Source: Candidatus Woesearchaeota archaeon
Lineage (GTDB): Archaea; Nanobdellota; Nanobdellia; Woesearchaeales; UBA583
Direction: 5' to 3'
Length of the DNA stretch: 64,000 nt
NCBI GenBank assembly: GCA_023898345.1
Contig: CP060218.1
Location: 248,001-312,000, forward strand
Positions 40,944 through 48,120 of this stretch are shown piece by piece (position 1 is the first letter of the stretch; every line of letters begins with the position of its first letter). Below the pieces are notes generated by a model. It saw only the letters and a list, made by a program, of their open reading frames with translations, was not told the DNA's origin and did no database searches. The position numbers and the translations under genes are program-made.

Positions 40944-40953
40944 CTTTATAAAG
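40944..40953 (+). promoter_or_regulatory. TATA box of the eL8-eS28-eL24 operon
   Basis: CTTTATAAAG lies about 68 nt before the ATG, so the mRNA would have a leader of about 40 nt, unlike most genes here. The leader contains a hairpin GACTCT-TAAC-AGAGTT (about 40977-40992). Confidence 0.6.
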
Positions 40954-41015
40954 CTGACTAGGTTTCCTATACCTTAGACTCTTAACAGAGTTTCGAGATT
41001 CGTGATACAAAAAAA

Positions 41016-41384
41016 ATGGTAGAAATCGATGAAAAACAGATTTTTGCAATCATTCAGAAATCCAAGGAAGCTGGCTCAGTGAAAATCGGAGCTAACGAAG
41101 TAACAAAGGCAATTGAGCGTGGACAGGCACAGCTTGTAGCGTTTGCTGGTGATGTGAGTCCTGCAGAAATTGTAGCTCATTTCCCGGGACTGTGCAAAGA
41201 AATGAAGGTTCCTTGTGCAAAGTGTGGAACAAAGGCAGAACTTGGAGCAAGTGTTGGAATAAAAAGCACAACTGCAATTGCTGTAACTGATGCTGGCTCT
41301 GCTAAGAAAGAACTTGAAGTTCTTAAGAAGGAACTTTTAGGTGAAGAAGGCCAAGCTCAAGCATCTGAAGCGAAGAGTGAGTAA
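41016..41384 (+). CDS. rpl7ae: Ribosomal protein eL8 (L7Ae)
   Basis: A 122-residue kink-turn-binding protein, part of the 50S subunit and of box C/D and H/ACA ribonucleoproteins in archaea. Signature segments: 'GSVKIGANEVTKAIERG', 'LVAFAGDVSPAEIVAHFPGLC' and 'VPCAKCGTKAELG', ending in a short acidic/Ala tail. First of three genes with 2 and 1 nt between them. In some archaea L7Ae represses its own mRNA through a leader kink-turn, and the 40-nt leader here is a candidate site. Confidence 0.97.
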   Translation: MVEIDEKQIFAIIQKSKEAGSVKIGANEVTKAIERGQAQLVAFAGDVSPAEIVAHFPGLCKEMKVPCAKCGTKAELGASVGIKSTTAIAVTDAGSAKKELEVLKKELLGEEGQAQASEAKSE

Positions 41385-41386
41385 AA

Positions 41387-41653
41387 ATGGCTAAAGGCGA
41401 TAAGAAAGATAAGGAGCAACAAATAGTTGAGAGCATTGCAGGGATCGTCGAAGTAATTGTAGGCAATGCCAGCTCCAAAGGAGGAGTAACTCAGGTAAGA
41501 GTGAAAGTCCTAAGTGGTCGCGACGAAGGAAAGATTATTACTCGTAACGTCAGAGGCCCAATCAAAGTTGGCGACACACTCATGATGACAGAAACAGAGT
41601 ACGAAGCAAGAAAGATTATCAAGAAAACAAAAAAAGGAGCTAGTAAATTTTAA
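41387..41653 (+). CDS. rps28e: Ribosomal protein eS28
   Basis: An 88-residue small-subunit protein with OB fold. 'GGVTQVRVKVLSGRDEGKI' and 'TRNVRGPIKVGDTLMM' are diagnostic. It starts 2 nt after the eL8 stop in the context GTAAAAATGG. It is slightly longer than usual at both ends because of charged extensions. Confidence 0.96.
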   Translation: MAKGDKKDKEQQIVESIAGIVEVIVGNASSKGGVTQVRVKVLSGRDEGKIITRNVRGPIKVGDTLMMTETEYEARKIIKKTKKGASKF

Positions 41654-41654
41654 A

Positions 41655-41951
41655 ATGGTAGGCTGTAGTTTTTGTGGGAAGGAAATAAAAGTTGCAACTG
41701 GCAAAATGTTTGTCCGAAACAACGGTAGTGTGCTTTGGTTCTGTTCGAGTAAGTGTGAGAAGAATAGTACAAAACTTAAAAGAGATGCAAGAAAATTCAA
41801 ATGGACAAAATTCTATGAGAAAGGAGAAGCACCTCAAGCAGCAGGAACAGTAAAGAAGGAAAAGCCTGTTGTGAAGAAAGAAGCAAAGGTTGAGGCAAAG
41901 AAAGAAGAGAAAAAGCCAGTTGCGAAAAAAGTTGTTTCTAAGAAAGAATAA
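41655..41951 (+). CDS. rpl24e: Ribosomal protein eL24 with Lys/Ala/Glu tail
   Basis: A 98-residue large-subunit protein. The zinc ribbon is 'CSFCGKEI' plus 'CSSKCEKN', a CxxC...CxxxC pattern. The core ends near residue 58. The remaining 40 residues are a repetitive, Lys/Glu/Ala/Val-rich extension ('KKEAKVEAKKEEKKPVAKK'), absent from compact archaeal homologues. It starts 1 nt after the eS28 stop. In many archaea ndk follows; here a glycosyltransferase does. Confidence 0.95.
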   Translation: MVGCSFCGKEIKVATGKMFVRNNGSVLWFCSSKCEKNSTKLKRDARKFKWTKFYEKGEAPQAAGTVKKEKPVVKKEAKVEAKKEEKKPVAKKVVSKKE

Positions 41952-42070
41952 TTTTCTTCTTCTTATTTCATTATCATTTTATTTTGAGAATGTCTTATTT
42001 TATGGACGGAGCGGTAAACACCATACATTTAAAAGAGAGAAGGAATACATTTTCAAAAGAAAAAGTGAGA

Positions 42071-43141
42071 ATGTTGAGCATTATCTTACCAACCTATAAC
42101 GAAGCGCAGAATATTAAAAAGACAATTTCTTCTCTTGTAAATGTTTTGGACGAAGCTAAGGTTCCATTTGAAATTCTAGTGGCGGACGACAACTCGCCAG
42201 ACGGGACAAAGAATATAGTTGAAAAACTTAGTGCAAAGGATAAGAGAATTCGTCTTTTGGTTCGTTACGCAGACAAAGGCTTGAGCAAAGCAATTGTCGA
42301 CGGATTTGAGCATGCAAAAGGAAATTTCTTTCTAGTCATGGACGCCGACGGACAACACGACGAAACAATTATTCCTCGCATGTTTGCAGAGAAAGAAATG
42401 TATGACATTGTCGTCGGAAGCCGTTATGTAAAAGGAGGGGGATTTGGGTCGGCACCTCTGTACAGACTTTTTGTAAGTAGAATTGCTTCTTACCTTGCAT
42501 TTCCTCTTTTGGGAAGAAAAAAAATTCAAGACCCAATGTCAGGATTTTTCATGGTAAAGAAAAGTCTTTATGAAAAAGTTAAAAAAAAAATTAATGCTTC
42601 GGGGTATAAAATTCTTCTTGAACTTCTTTTTGCAGCAGACGACAAAGTAAGAATAAAAGAAGTTCCCTTTCATTTTAAGAAACGAGAACAGGGGGAGAGC
42701 AAACTTGGAACAAAGGTTATTCTGGAATACCTTTTAGTATTATTCAAACAAGGAATAAAACAACATTCTACTTTGTTGAAGTTTCTCTTTGTCGGTGCTT
42801 TAGGAACCATCGTCAATCTTGGACTCATGTTTTTTTTTGTTGAGACACAACATTTTTCTTATCTTCTTTCTTCAGTCTTGGCAGTTGAGGTTTCCATTCT
42901 TCACAATTTTTTTTGGAATAATCATTGGACTTTTGCACAAAGAAGGACAGGCAAAACTTTGTTTGTACGCCTGCTTCGTTTCAACGGAGTTTCTCTGTGC
43001 TCCTTGCTCGTCAATGTTGGAGTATTTTTTCTCTTTTTGAAACTTGGAACTTGGTATCTTCTGGCACAGTTTTTTGGAATTATTCTTGCTTTCTTTGTGA
43101 ACTATGTTGTGAATAATTATTGGGTCTTCAAAAATGAATGA
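42071..43141 (+). CDS. Dolichol-phosphate mannosyltransferase-like enzyme fused to GtrA
   Basis: A 356-residue membrane glycosyltransferase that would transfer a sugar from a nucleotide donor to a polyprenyl phosphate. The N-terminal GT2 domain (about 1-215) starts 'MLSIILPTYNEA' and has 'ADDNSPDGT', 'DADGQHD' (metal-binding D-x-D) and 'GSRYVKGG'. The C-terminal 130 residues form four TM helices of the GtrA type with 'FLFVGALGTIVNLG'. ATG 42071 is used because it begins the first GT2 beta strand; the frame extends upstream. It overlaps the next gene by 8 nt. Confidence 0.9.
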   Translation: MLSIILPTYNEAQNIKKTISSLVNVLDEAKVPFEILVADDNSPDGTKNIVEKLSAKDKRIRLLVRYADKGLSKAIVDGFEHAKGNFFLVMDADGQHDETIIPRMFAEKEMYDIVVGSRYVKGGGFGSAPLYRLFVSRIASYLAFPLLGRKKIQDPMSGFFMVKKSLYEKVKKKINASGYKILLELLFAADDKVRIKEVPFHFKKREQGESKLGTKVILEYLLVLFKQGIKQHSTLLKFLFVGALGTIVNLGLMFFFVETQHFSYLLSSVLAVEVSILHNFFWNNHWTFAQRRTGKTLFVRLLRFNGVSLCSLLVNVGVFFLFLKLGTWYLLAQFFGIILAFFVNYVVNNYWVFKNE

Positions 43142-44537
43142 ACGGTTTACTCCAAAAGAATCTGTTATTTTAGGAATCATTCTAGTGCTTTTTCTTGCAT
43201 TTATGTTTACCTTTGTTTTTATGACGCAAGTCTTACTCTGGGACGAACCTGTATATTTATCTAATGCGTATTTTCATATTGATAAAAATTATTTTCAAGA
43301 GGATTTTAGGTTTCCTCTCTTAGAATATGTGATTGCAGGATTTTGGTTTTTTACAGGAGTTTCAGTCTTTTCAGCACAACTGTTGATGATTGCAATTTCT
43401 GTTCTTACGCTTTTTGTTTACTATCTTCTCTCTCGACGAGTGCTTTCTAATCTTTTCTTAAGGGGACTTTCTTTGACCTTTCTTGCTTTTTCACCCGTTT
43501 TTTTATATTGGGGATTTAGAATATACACAGATGTTTTATCATTGCTTTTCTTATTTCTTTCTCTTTACTTTTTCTTTGAATATTACGACAGGACAAAGAA
43601 GGGAGTGGGATGGCGAGCAGACGTCTTACTTTTTTTGTCGGGGCTTTGTACAGCGCTTGCTTTTCTTGCAAAATTTCCTGCAGCTATTTCTTCTCTCCTT
43701 ATTGTTCCCTATCTTTTATACCAAAAAAGATTTCGCGATTTTGTCTTCTATGGTTTGGGAAATTTTCTAGTTCTGTCTCCTTGGATGCTTTACAACTTTT
43801 TTACATATGGGAATCCGGTATGGGATCTTTTTGCACAGGCGAAAGTCATTGCAAGTTACACAACATTTCAGCCCATATCCTTGCTTTTTTCATTCCTCCT
43901 CAAGAACCTAGGAGCTTCTGTATTCTTCTTTCTTTTTTTCCTTTTTTTCTATGTTCGAGATAAAAAACTAAGAAAAAGTATGGGAACTTCTTTCATGCTC
44001 GTAATAGCACTACTCTCTCTCCTTTACTACTCCTTTGGCGTCGGCTTGAAATTGCAAAGATATCAATTAATGATTTTTCCATTTTTTCTTCTCTTAAGTT
44101 TTGTCGGAATAGAGAAAACACTATTATATCTTTCTCCTAAAAAAAAAATTCTCTTCCTCACACTCGTCTTTACTCTCTCAGCTTTTAGTCTTTTTTCCTC
44201 TCTTTCAGAAAATACTAAGTTTGTTTCAGAAAATTACTTTTCTCTTGAAAATTCCTCTCTTGCTCAAAGTATAGAATATGCAAAGACTATTCCTGAAGGA
44301 ACCGTAATTATATCTAACACCTGGACTTGGTACGGATATTATGGGAACCATCGTGCAAGGAGTGTGTGGGATAAGAATATTTCCTTGGTCCTCCATGATG
44401 ATAAAGAGGCCTATTTATTTATTACAGATTACGACAAAGGACTTGTGCCTGAGAATCTTACTTTTACAGGAACACACATACAGACCTTTTCTGATTCTCG
44501 AAATACAACTGTTCAAGTATTTCACGTGTACAAATAA
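43134..44537 (+). CDS. GT39/ArnT-like membrane glycosyltransferase
   Basis: A 467-residue polytopic enzyme of the dolichyl-phosphate-mannose:protein mannosyltransferase/ArnT class. The first periplasmic loop has the catalytic acidic motif 'LWDEPVYLSNAYFH', and about ten to eleven TM helices and a C-terminal extracellular region of about 110 residues follow. It overlaps the DPM1-GtrA gene by 8 nt. That enzyme makes lipid-linked sugar and this one would transfer it to protein or lipid. The Ser/Thr/Asn-rich surface proteins of this window are plausible acceptors (inference). Confidence 0.87.
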   Translation: MNERFTPKESVILGIILVLFLAFMFTFVFMTQVLLWDEPVYLSNAYFHIDKNYFQEDFRFPLLEYVIAGFWFFTGVSVFSAQLLMIAISVLTLFVYYLLSRRVLSNLFLRGLSLTFLAFSPVFLYWGFRIYTDVLSLLFLFLSLYFFFEYYDRTKKGVGWRADVLLFLSGLCTALAFLAKFPAAISSLLIVPYLLYQKRFRDFVFYGLGNFLVLSPWMLYNFFTYGNPVWDLFAQAKVIASYTTFQPISLLFSFLLKNLGASVFFFLFFLFFYVRDKKLRKSMGTSFMLVIALLSLLYYSFGVGLKLQRYQLMIFPFFLLLSFVGIEKTLLYLSPKKKILFLTLVFTLSAFSLFSSLSENTKFVSENYFSLENSSLAQSIEYAKTIPEGTVIISNTWTWYGYYGNHRARSVWDKNISLVLHDDKEAYLFITDYDKGLVPENLTFTGTHIQTFSDSRNTTVQVFHVYK

Positions 44538-44539
44538 GC

Positions 44540-45250
44540 TTACTCTGTTCTTTCTCTTTTTTTTCTTTTTTCCCTAACACTATTCACAAGTACTGGGACA
44601 GCCGACAAAACTAAGAGTGCCGCCAAAGCAATGAAAAGTTCTGGACTGAAAACCTGTACTAGAGACTGAGATTCACGAATGCGTTCTCCAAGATACGTGT
44701 AAAATAAGGCTCCGGGAATAGAGCCAATAAGTGTACTCAGAGCAAATTTAGAGTAGGAGATTTTACTTAAACCAGCTAGGACATTGATGAGAAAGAAAGG
44801 AAAAAAAATAGAGAAACGTAACATAAGAAGATAGTAAAATTCATTTTTCTCAAGATTTTCATTAAGCCCTTTGAGTTTCTTTGCATATTTCTTCTGGACT
44901 GACTCGCCAAAGTAATGCTTTGTCAAAAAAAAGATGACGGACGATGCTACAAAAACAGAAACTAGATTGTACGCCGTTCCAAGAGCAGTGCCGAAAACAG
45001 CGCCGAGCAGAAGTTTGAACCAGGTTTCAAGGGGTAAGGGAATCACAGCAAGAAAAGAAATGAGGAGAATCAAGGAAAGAGATGTCAAGATAAAATGAGA
45101 TGAAGCAAGGACTAGGGTTGGCTCAAAAATTTCTTTGAACTGCATGTAACTTAGAGATGGCTTCCAGACGAGAGAGACAAATAGAAAGAAGATGAGAAGG
45201 AAAAGAAAAAAAGAGCTTTTCCACTTATGTTTTTGGAAAAAGATTTTCAT
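44540..45250 (-). CDS. VTT-domain (TVP38/TMEM64-like) membrane protein
   Basis: A 236-residue membrane protein of the VTT/DedA superfamily: 'IPLPLETWFKLLLGAVFGTALG' and 'LLMLRFSIFFPFFLINVLAGLSKISY' give the family pattern, with a basic tail. Members are implicated in lipid scrambling. ATG 45250 overlaps the stop of a 57-codon ORF as ATGA, and a TATA-like CTTTATAATT is about 25-30 nt upstream. It converges with the GT39-like gene with only 2 nt between stops. Confidence 0.85.
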   Translation of the reverse strand: MKIFFQKHKWKSSFFLFLLIFFLFVSLVWKPSLSYMQFKEIFEPTLVLASSHFILTSLSLILLISFLAVIPLPLETWFKLLLGAVFGTALGTAYNLVSVFVASSVIFFLTKHYFGESVQKKYAKKLKGLNENLEKNEFYYLLMLRFSIFFPFFLINVLAGLSKISYSKFALSTLIGSIPGALFYTYLGERIRESQSLVQVFSPELFIALAALLVLSAVPVLVNSVREKRKKRERTE

Positions 45251-45420
45251 AAAAACATCAAACACTCACCAATTATAAAGATGCTTCCAAGAAAAAGATA
45301 GTGACTGCTATTGGCTTTTCTTTTTGCTCTGAGATAGGGTTTTAAACTTTTCTGAACTCTTTGTAAGTTACTATCGCCAAAACTTCTTCCTTCTTCGCAG
45401 TTTTCTTTTGAGAACAACAT
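45247..45420 (-). CDS. Possible 57-residue protein overlapping the VTT gene
   Basis: Frame starting MLFSKENCEEGRSF. The first 40 residues are charged and the end is hydrophobic ('YLFLGSIFIIGECLMFL'). Its TGA shares the ATGA with the VTT start, typical of translational coupling. No family and only a weak TATA upstream. It could equally be the 5' region of the VTT gene. Confidence 0.35.
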   Translation of the reverse strand: MLFSKENCEEGRSFGDSNLQRVQKSLKPYLRAKRKANSSHYLFLGSIFIIGECLMFL

Positions 45421-45514
45421 TTTGTTCTACTAGGGTTTTCAGAGAAGATAAAAATTTTGAGTATAGAAAAGAAGTGAAAAAAAGGGAATCACTCAAAGGC
45501 AACACAAAAACTTC

Positions 45515-47683
45515 TTAAGCTCCATGGAGAATTCTTATGAGTTCATCACCGTAGCGCAAAATCTTTTGCTCGCCTATTCCTTTTACCTGAACAAGTTCTT
45601 CCTTTCTTTGCGGCATAGTACGAAGTAGCGAGTCTAATGCACTGTTACTAAGGACCATGTACGAAGGGATGCCTCTTTCACTTGCAACTTGAGCACGCCA
45701 TTCCTTAAGTCTAAGGCGTAGGACGGAGGAATTTGAAGGATCTAGAGAAGAATTTTTGTTTGAGTTTCCTATGCCGTGAGAAAAAAGGGATGTGTCAGCA
45801 CTTTTTTTGGCAACAAGGGCTTTGGACAAGACGGAAGAGTTGAGGAATGGACTTGGCGAGCCGGTGTACGTTATGACGAGTTTTTCCTTTGCCCGAGAAA
45901 GAGCGACATACAAAAGCCGAAGTTCTTCTGCTTCTTTGTCGTAGCCGCTCATATCTTTTGCCAGAGCAAAAACAAAGTTATCTTGAACTTTATTGGGAAA
46001 ACTAAGGCCATTGACACCAACGACAAAAACTTCTTCAGCCTCCATTCCCTTCACAGAGTGAACAGTTCCCAAAAGAATTTTTCCCTCTTCCTGAACAAAG
46101 TCTTTTTCGAGCTGCTCCTGTTTGATAATATATCTAATGCCAAAAGAATCGAAAGTCTCTGCAAAGTTTTCAAGGATTCTGTGTGTTCTTGCTAATACAA
46201 AGATTTCGTTGCGTTCCCGCAGAGATTTTTGTATGGCGCTTGCTACAAATATGCGTTCGACTTGCTCTGAACTTTGCTCAAAGAAAAAAACACCTTTGTC
46301 TTCATGTTCGTTTTCTTTTGGAGCAGAGGCAGAACTCAAATCAACGAGTCCTAAGGGAGAAATAAGTGTATTGCAGACATCTACGACAACTTTGGAAGAA
46401 CGATAGTTATTTTGCAACTGAACGACTTCAACATCCTCAAATTTTTTTGCAAAGTCCAAAATAAAAGAAATATCTGCGCCACGCCAGCCGTAAATTGCTT
46501 GTCTGGGGTCACCAACTGCGAAGAGAAAGTTTGGATTTAAGGTATGAATAAGTTCGACTTGCATAGCATTCACATCCTGAAACTCATCAACAAACAAGTA
46601 TTCATATGAAGGAATCAAATCTTCTCTTTGCTTCATAATAGAAAGCGCTTCATGAATTTGGTCGCTGAAATCACGAAATCTTCTTTTCTTCATTTCAGCT
46701 AGGACAAAGAGTAGACATTCATACATTATTTTTGCAACTCTTTTCTTAGCAGAATCTGTTTCCTTTTCATAAAATTCCTCAATTTCAGCTCCTATACTTT
46801 TATAGTGGTCGAGAAGGGAAAAAACATCGTAGACAAAGGAAAAAAAGAGTTCATCTGAACTTTTCTCGCTCAAAGCCTTTTTTGAAAAATAGGTGTCCGC
46901 AAAAAGCGCAAGGTCATAGCTTTTTTTCTCGAAGAAAGATTTGACAAGCATAATTTTGTCGTTGAAAGAAAGGATTTTTTTCTCCATTTCAAACACAGCA
47001 GCTTCATGCCGACGAAGAAATTGCTCACAAAAGGAGTTGAACGTCTCAACCCGAACTCTGTCCATTCCAAGTGCATCAAGTCTTTCTTTCATTTCATCTC
47101 TTGCTTTGCGCGAAAAGGTAATTGCTAATATTTTTTCTTGTTTTGCTCCGCTAAAACGAACTAAGAACTCAATGCGTTTTGTAAGAACAGTTGTTTTTCC
47201 TGAACCTGCGCCTGCAATACACAGTAAACGTTTGCTTCGAGACAAAATGGCCTTTTTCTGTTCATCATTGAAGGAAGAGAGAAAAAAGTCAAAGGTTGCA
47301 AACAAAGTTTTGTCTTCTTCTGTTATTGTAGTTTTTTCATGAAGGATGTCAAGAGCAAATCTGTCTTTATTTGAAGAAAGTTTAGGAACAAATTCCTTTG
47401 AAAATTGCTCCTTGAGGCCCTTTGGCGTACGCGTCAAAACTTGAAATCCTCCCTTTACTGTTTCGTTTTTTAAAAATCCTTGCTGAACAAGCAAGTCCAG
47501 AAGATCGAGAATCATTTGTTTGTCGAGCATGTACAAACATCCGTACGCATTAAGTTCGTCGAGCCTGTTTCTCGTAATTGTTGGATGTGGGTCGCCCTTG
47601 AGAAAGTCAGCAAGAGTTTTTTTTCCAAGGTGAAAACGCAAATCGTCAAAAGCCAGAAGAATGGGGATATGGGCTTGCTTCAT
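45515..47683 (-). CDS. UvrD-like helicase with RQC-like and HRDC domains
   Basis: A 722-residue SF1A helicase with RecQ-type accessory domains at both ends. Residues about 1-100 match the RQC winged helix ('KTLADFLKGD', 'LLDLLVQQGFLKN', 'FQVLTRTPKGL'). The motor has Walker A 'GAGSGKT' at 158-164, Walker B 'VDEFQDVNAMQ' near 367, and motif VI 'VALSRAKEKLVITYTG'. The last about 70 residues are an HRDC domain ending 'VKGIGEQKILRYGDELIRIL'. The likely role is unwinding of repair or recombination intermediates. ATG 47683; it lies divergent from the DUF4870-like gene. Confidence 0.93.
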   Translation of the reverse strand: MKQAHIPILLAFDDLRFHLGKKTLADFLKGDPHPTITRNRLDELNAYGCLYMLDKQMILDLLDLLVQQGFLKNETVKGGFQVLTRTPKGLKEQFSKEFVPKLSSNKDRFALDILHEKTTITEEDKTLFATFDFFLSSFNDEQKKAILSRSKRLLCIAGAGSGKTTVLTKRIEFLVRFSGAKQEKILAITFSRKARDEMKERLDALGMDRVRVETFNSFCEQFLRRHEAAVFEMEKKILSFNDKIMLVKSFFEKKSYDLALFADTYFSKKALSEKSSDELFFSFVYDVFSLLDHYKSIGAEIEEFYEKETDSAKKRVAKIMYECLLFVLAEMKKRRFRDFSDQIHEALSIMKQREDLIPSYEYLFVDEFQDVNAMQVELIHTLNPNFLFAVGDPRQAIYGWRGADISFILDFAKKFEDVEVVQLQNNYRSSKVVVDVCNTLISPLGLVDLSSASAPKENEHEDKGVFFFEQSSEQVERIFVASAIQKSLRERNEIFVLARTHRILENFAETFDSFGIRYIIKQEQLEKDFVQEEGKILLGTVHSVKGMEAEEVFVVGVNGLSFPNKVQDNFVFALAKDMSGYDKEAEELRLLYVALSRAKEKLVITYTGSPSPFLNSSVLSKALVAKKSADTSLFSHGIGNSNKNSSLDPSNSSVLRLRLKEWRAQVASERGIPSYMVLSNSALDSLLRTMPQRKEELVQVKGIGEQKILRYGDELIRILHGA

Positions 47684-47787
47684 GAGAGAGGCAAGGACAA
47701 AGCCTTAATATAGTTTTAGTTGAAAGTTTTTTTACTCCGAAAAAGTGCAGACATAATTTGAAAAGAATATACTATCGGAACTACTCT

Positions 47788-48120
47788 ATGCGAAAAAAAG
47801 AAAATAAAGATCAACTCGTAAGCATCCTTAGTTATTTCCTTGTCGGGATAATTTGGTTTTTTGCAGATTCTGAAGTGCAGAGTAGAATAACAAGGTTTCA
47901 TTCGAAGCAGGCGTTGAATCTCTTTGTTGTTTCTATTGGGCTTTCTGTTCTATCGGGACTTCTAACAATATTGACGCTTGGGCTTTTTGCTCTTGTAGCT
48001 TGGGCATTTAAGCTTTTTATCCTTGTTCTGTGGGTTCTTGGGCTCATCAATGCTATTAATCAAACAGAAAAAGAAGTTCCTATTGTTGGACAGTTTGCAG
48101 AAAAGTATCTTACTTATTAG
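47788..48120 (+). CDS. DUF4870/Tic20-like small membrane protein
   Basis: A 110-residue membrane protein with three hydrophobic helices and the typical 'RFHSKQALNLF' (R-x-H-A/S-x-Q-A-L) and 'IGLINAIN-like' segments of DUF4870 proteins. Function unknown. ATG 47788 rather than an upstream non-ATG start, because CATAATTTG about 30 nt before it is a reasonable TATA. The 3' end overlaps the convergent Cdc48 gene by 11 nt. Confidence 0.82.
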   Translation: MRKKENKDQLVSILSYFLVGIIWFFADSEVQSRITRFHSKQALNLFVVSIGLSVLSGLLTILTLGLFALVAWAFKLFILVLWVLGLINAINQTEKEVPIVGQFAEKYLTY

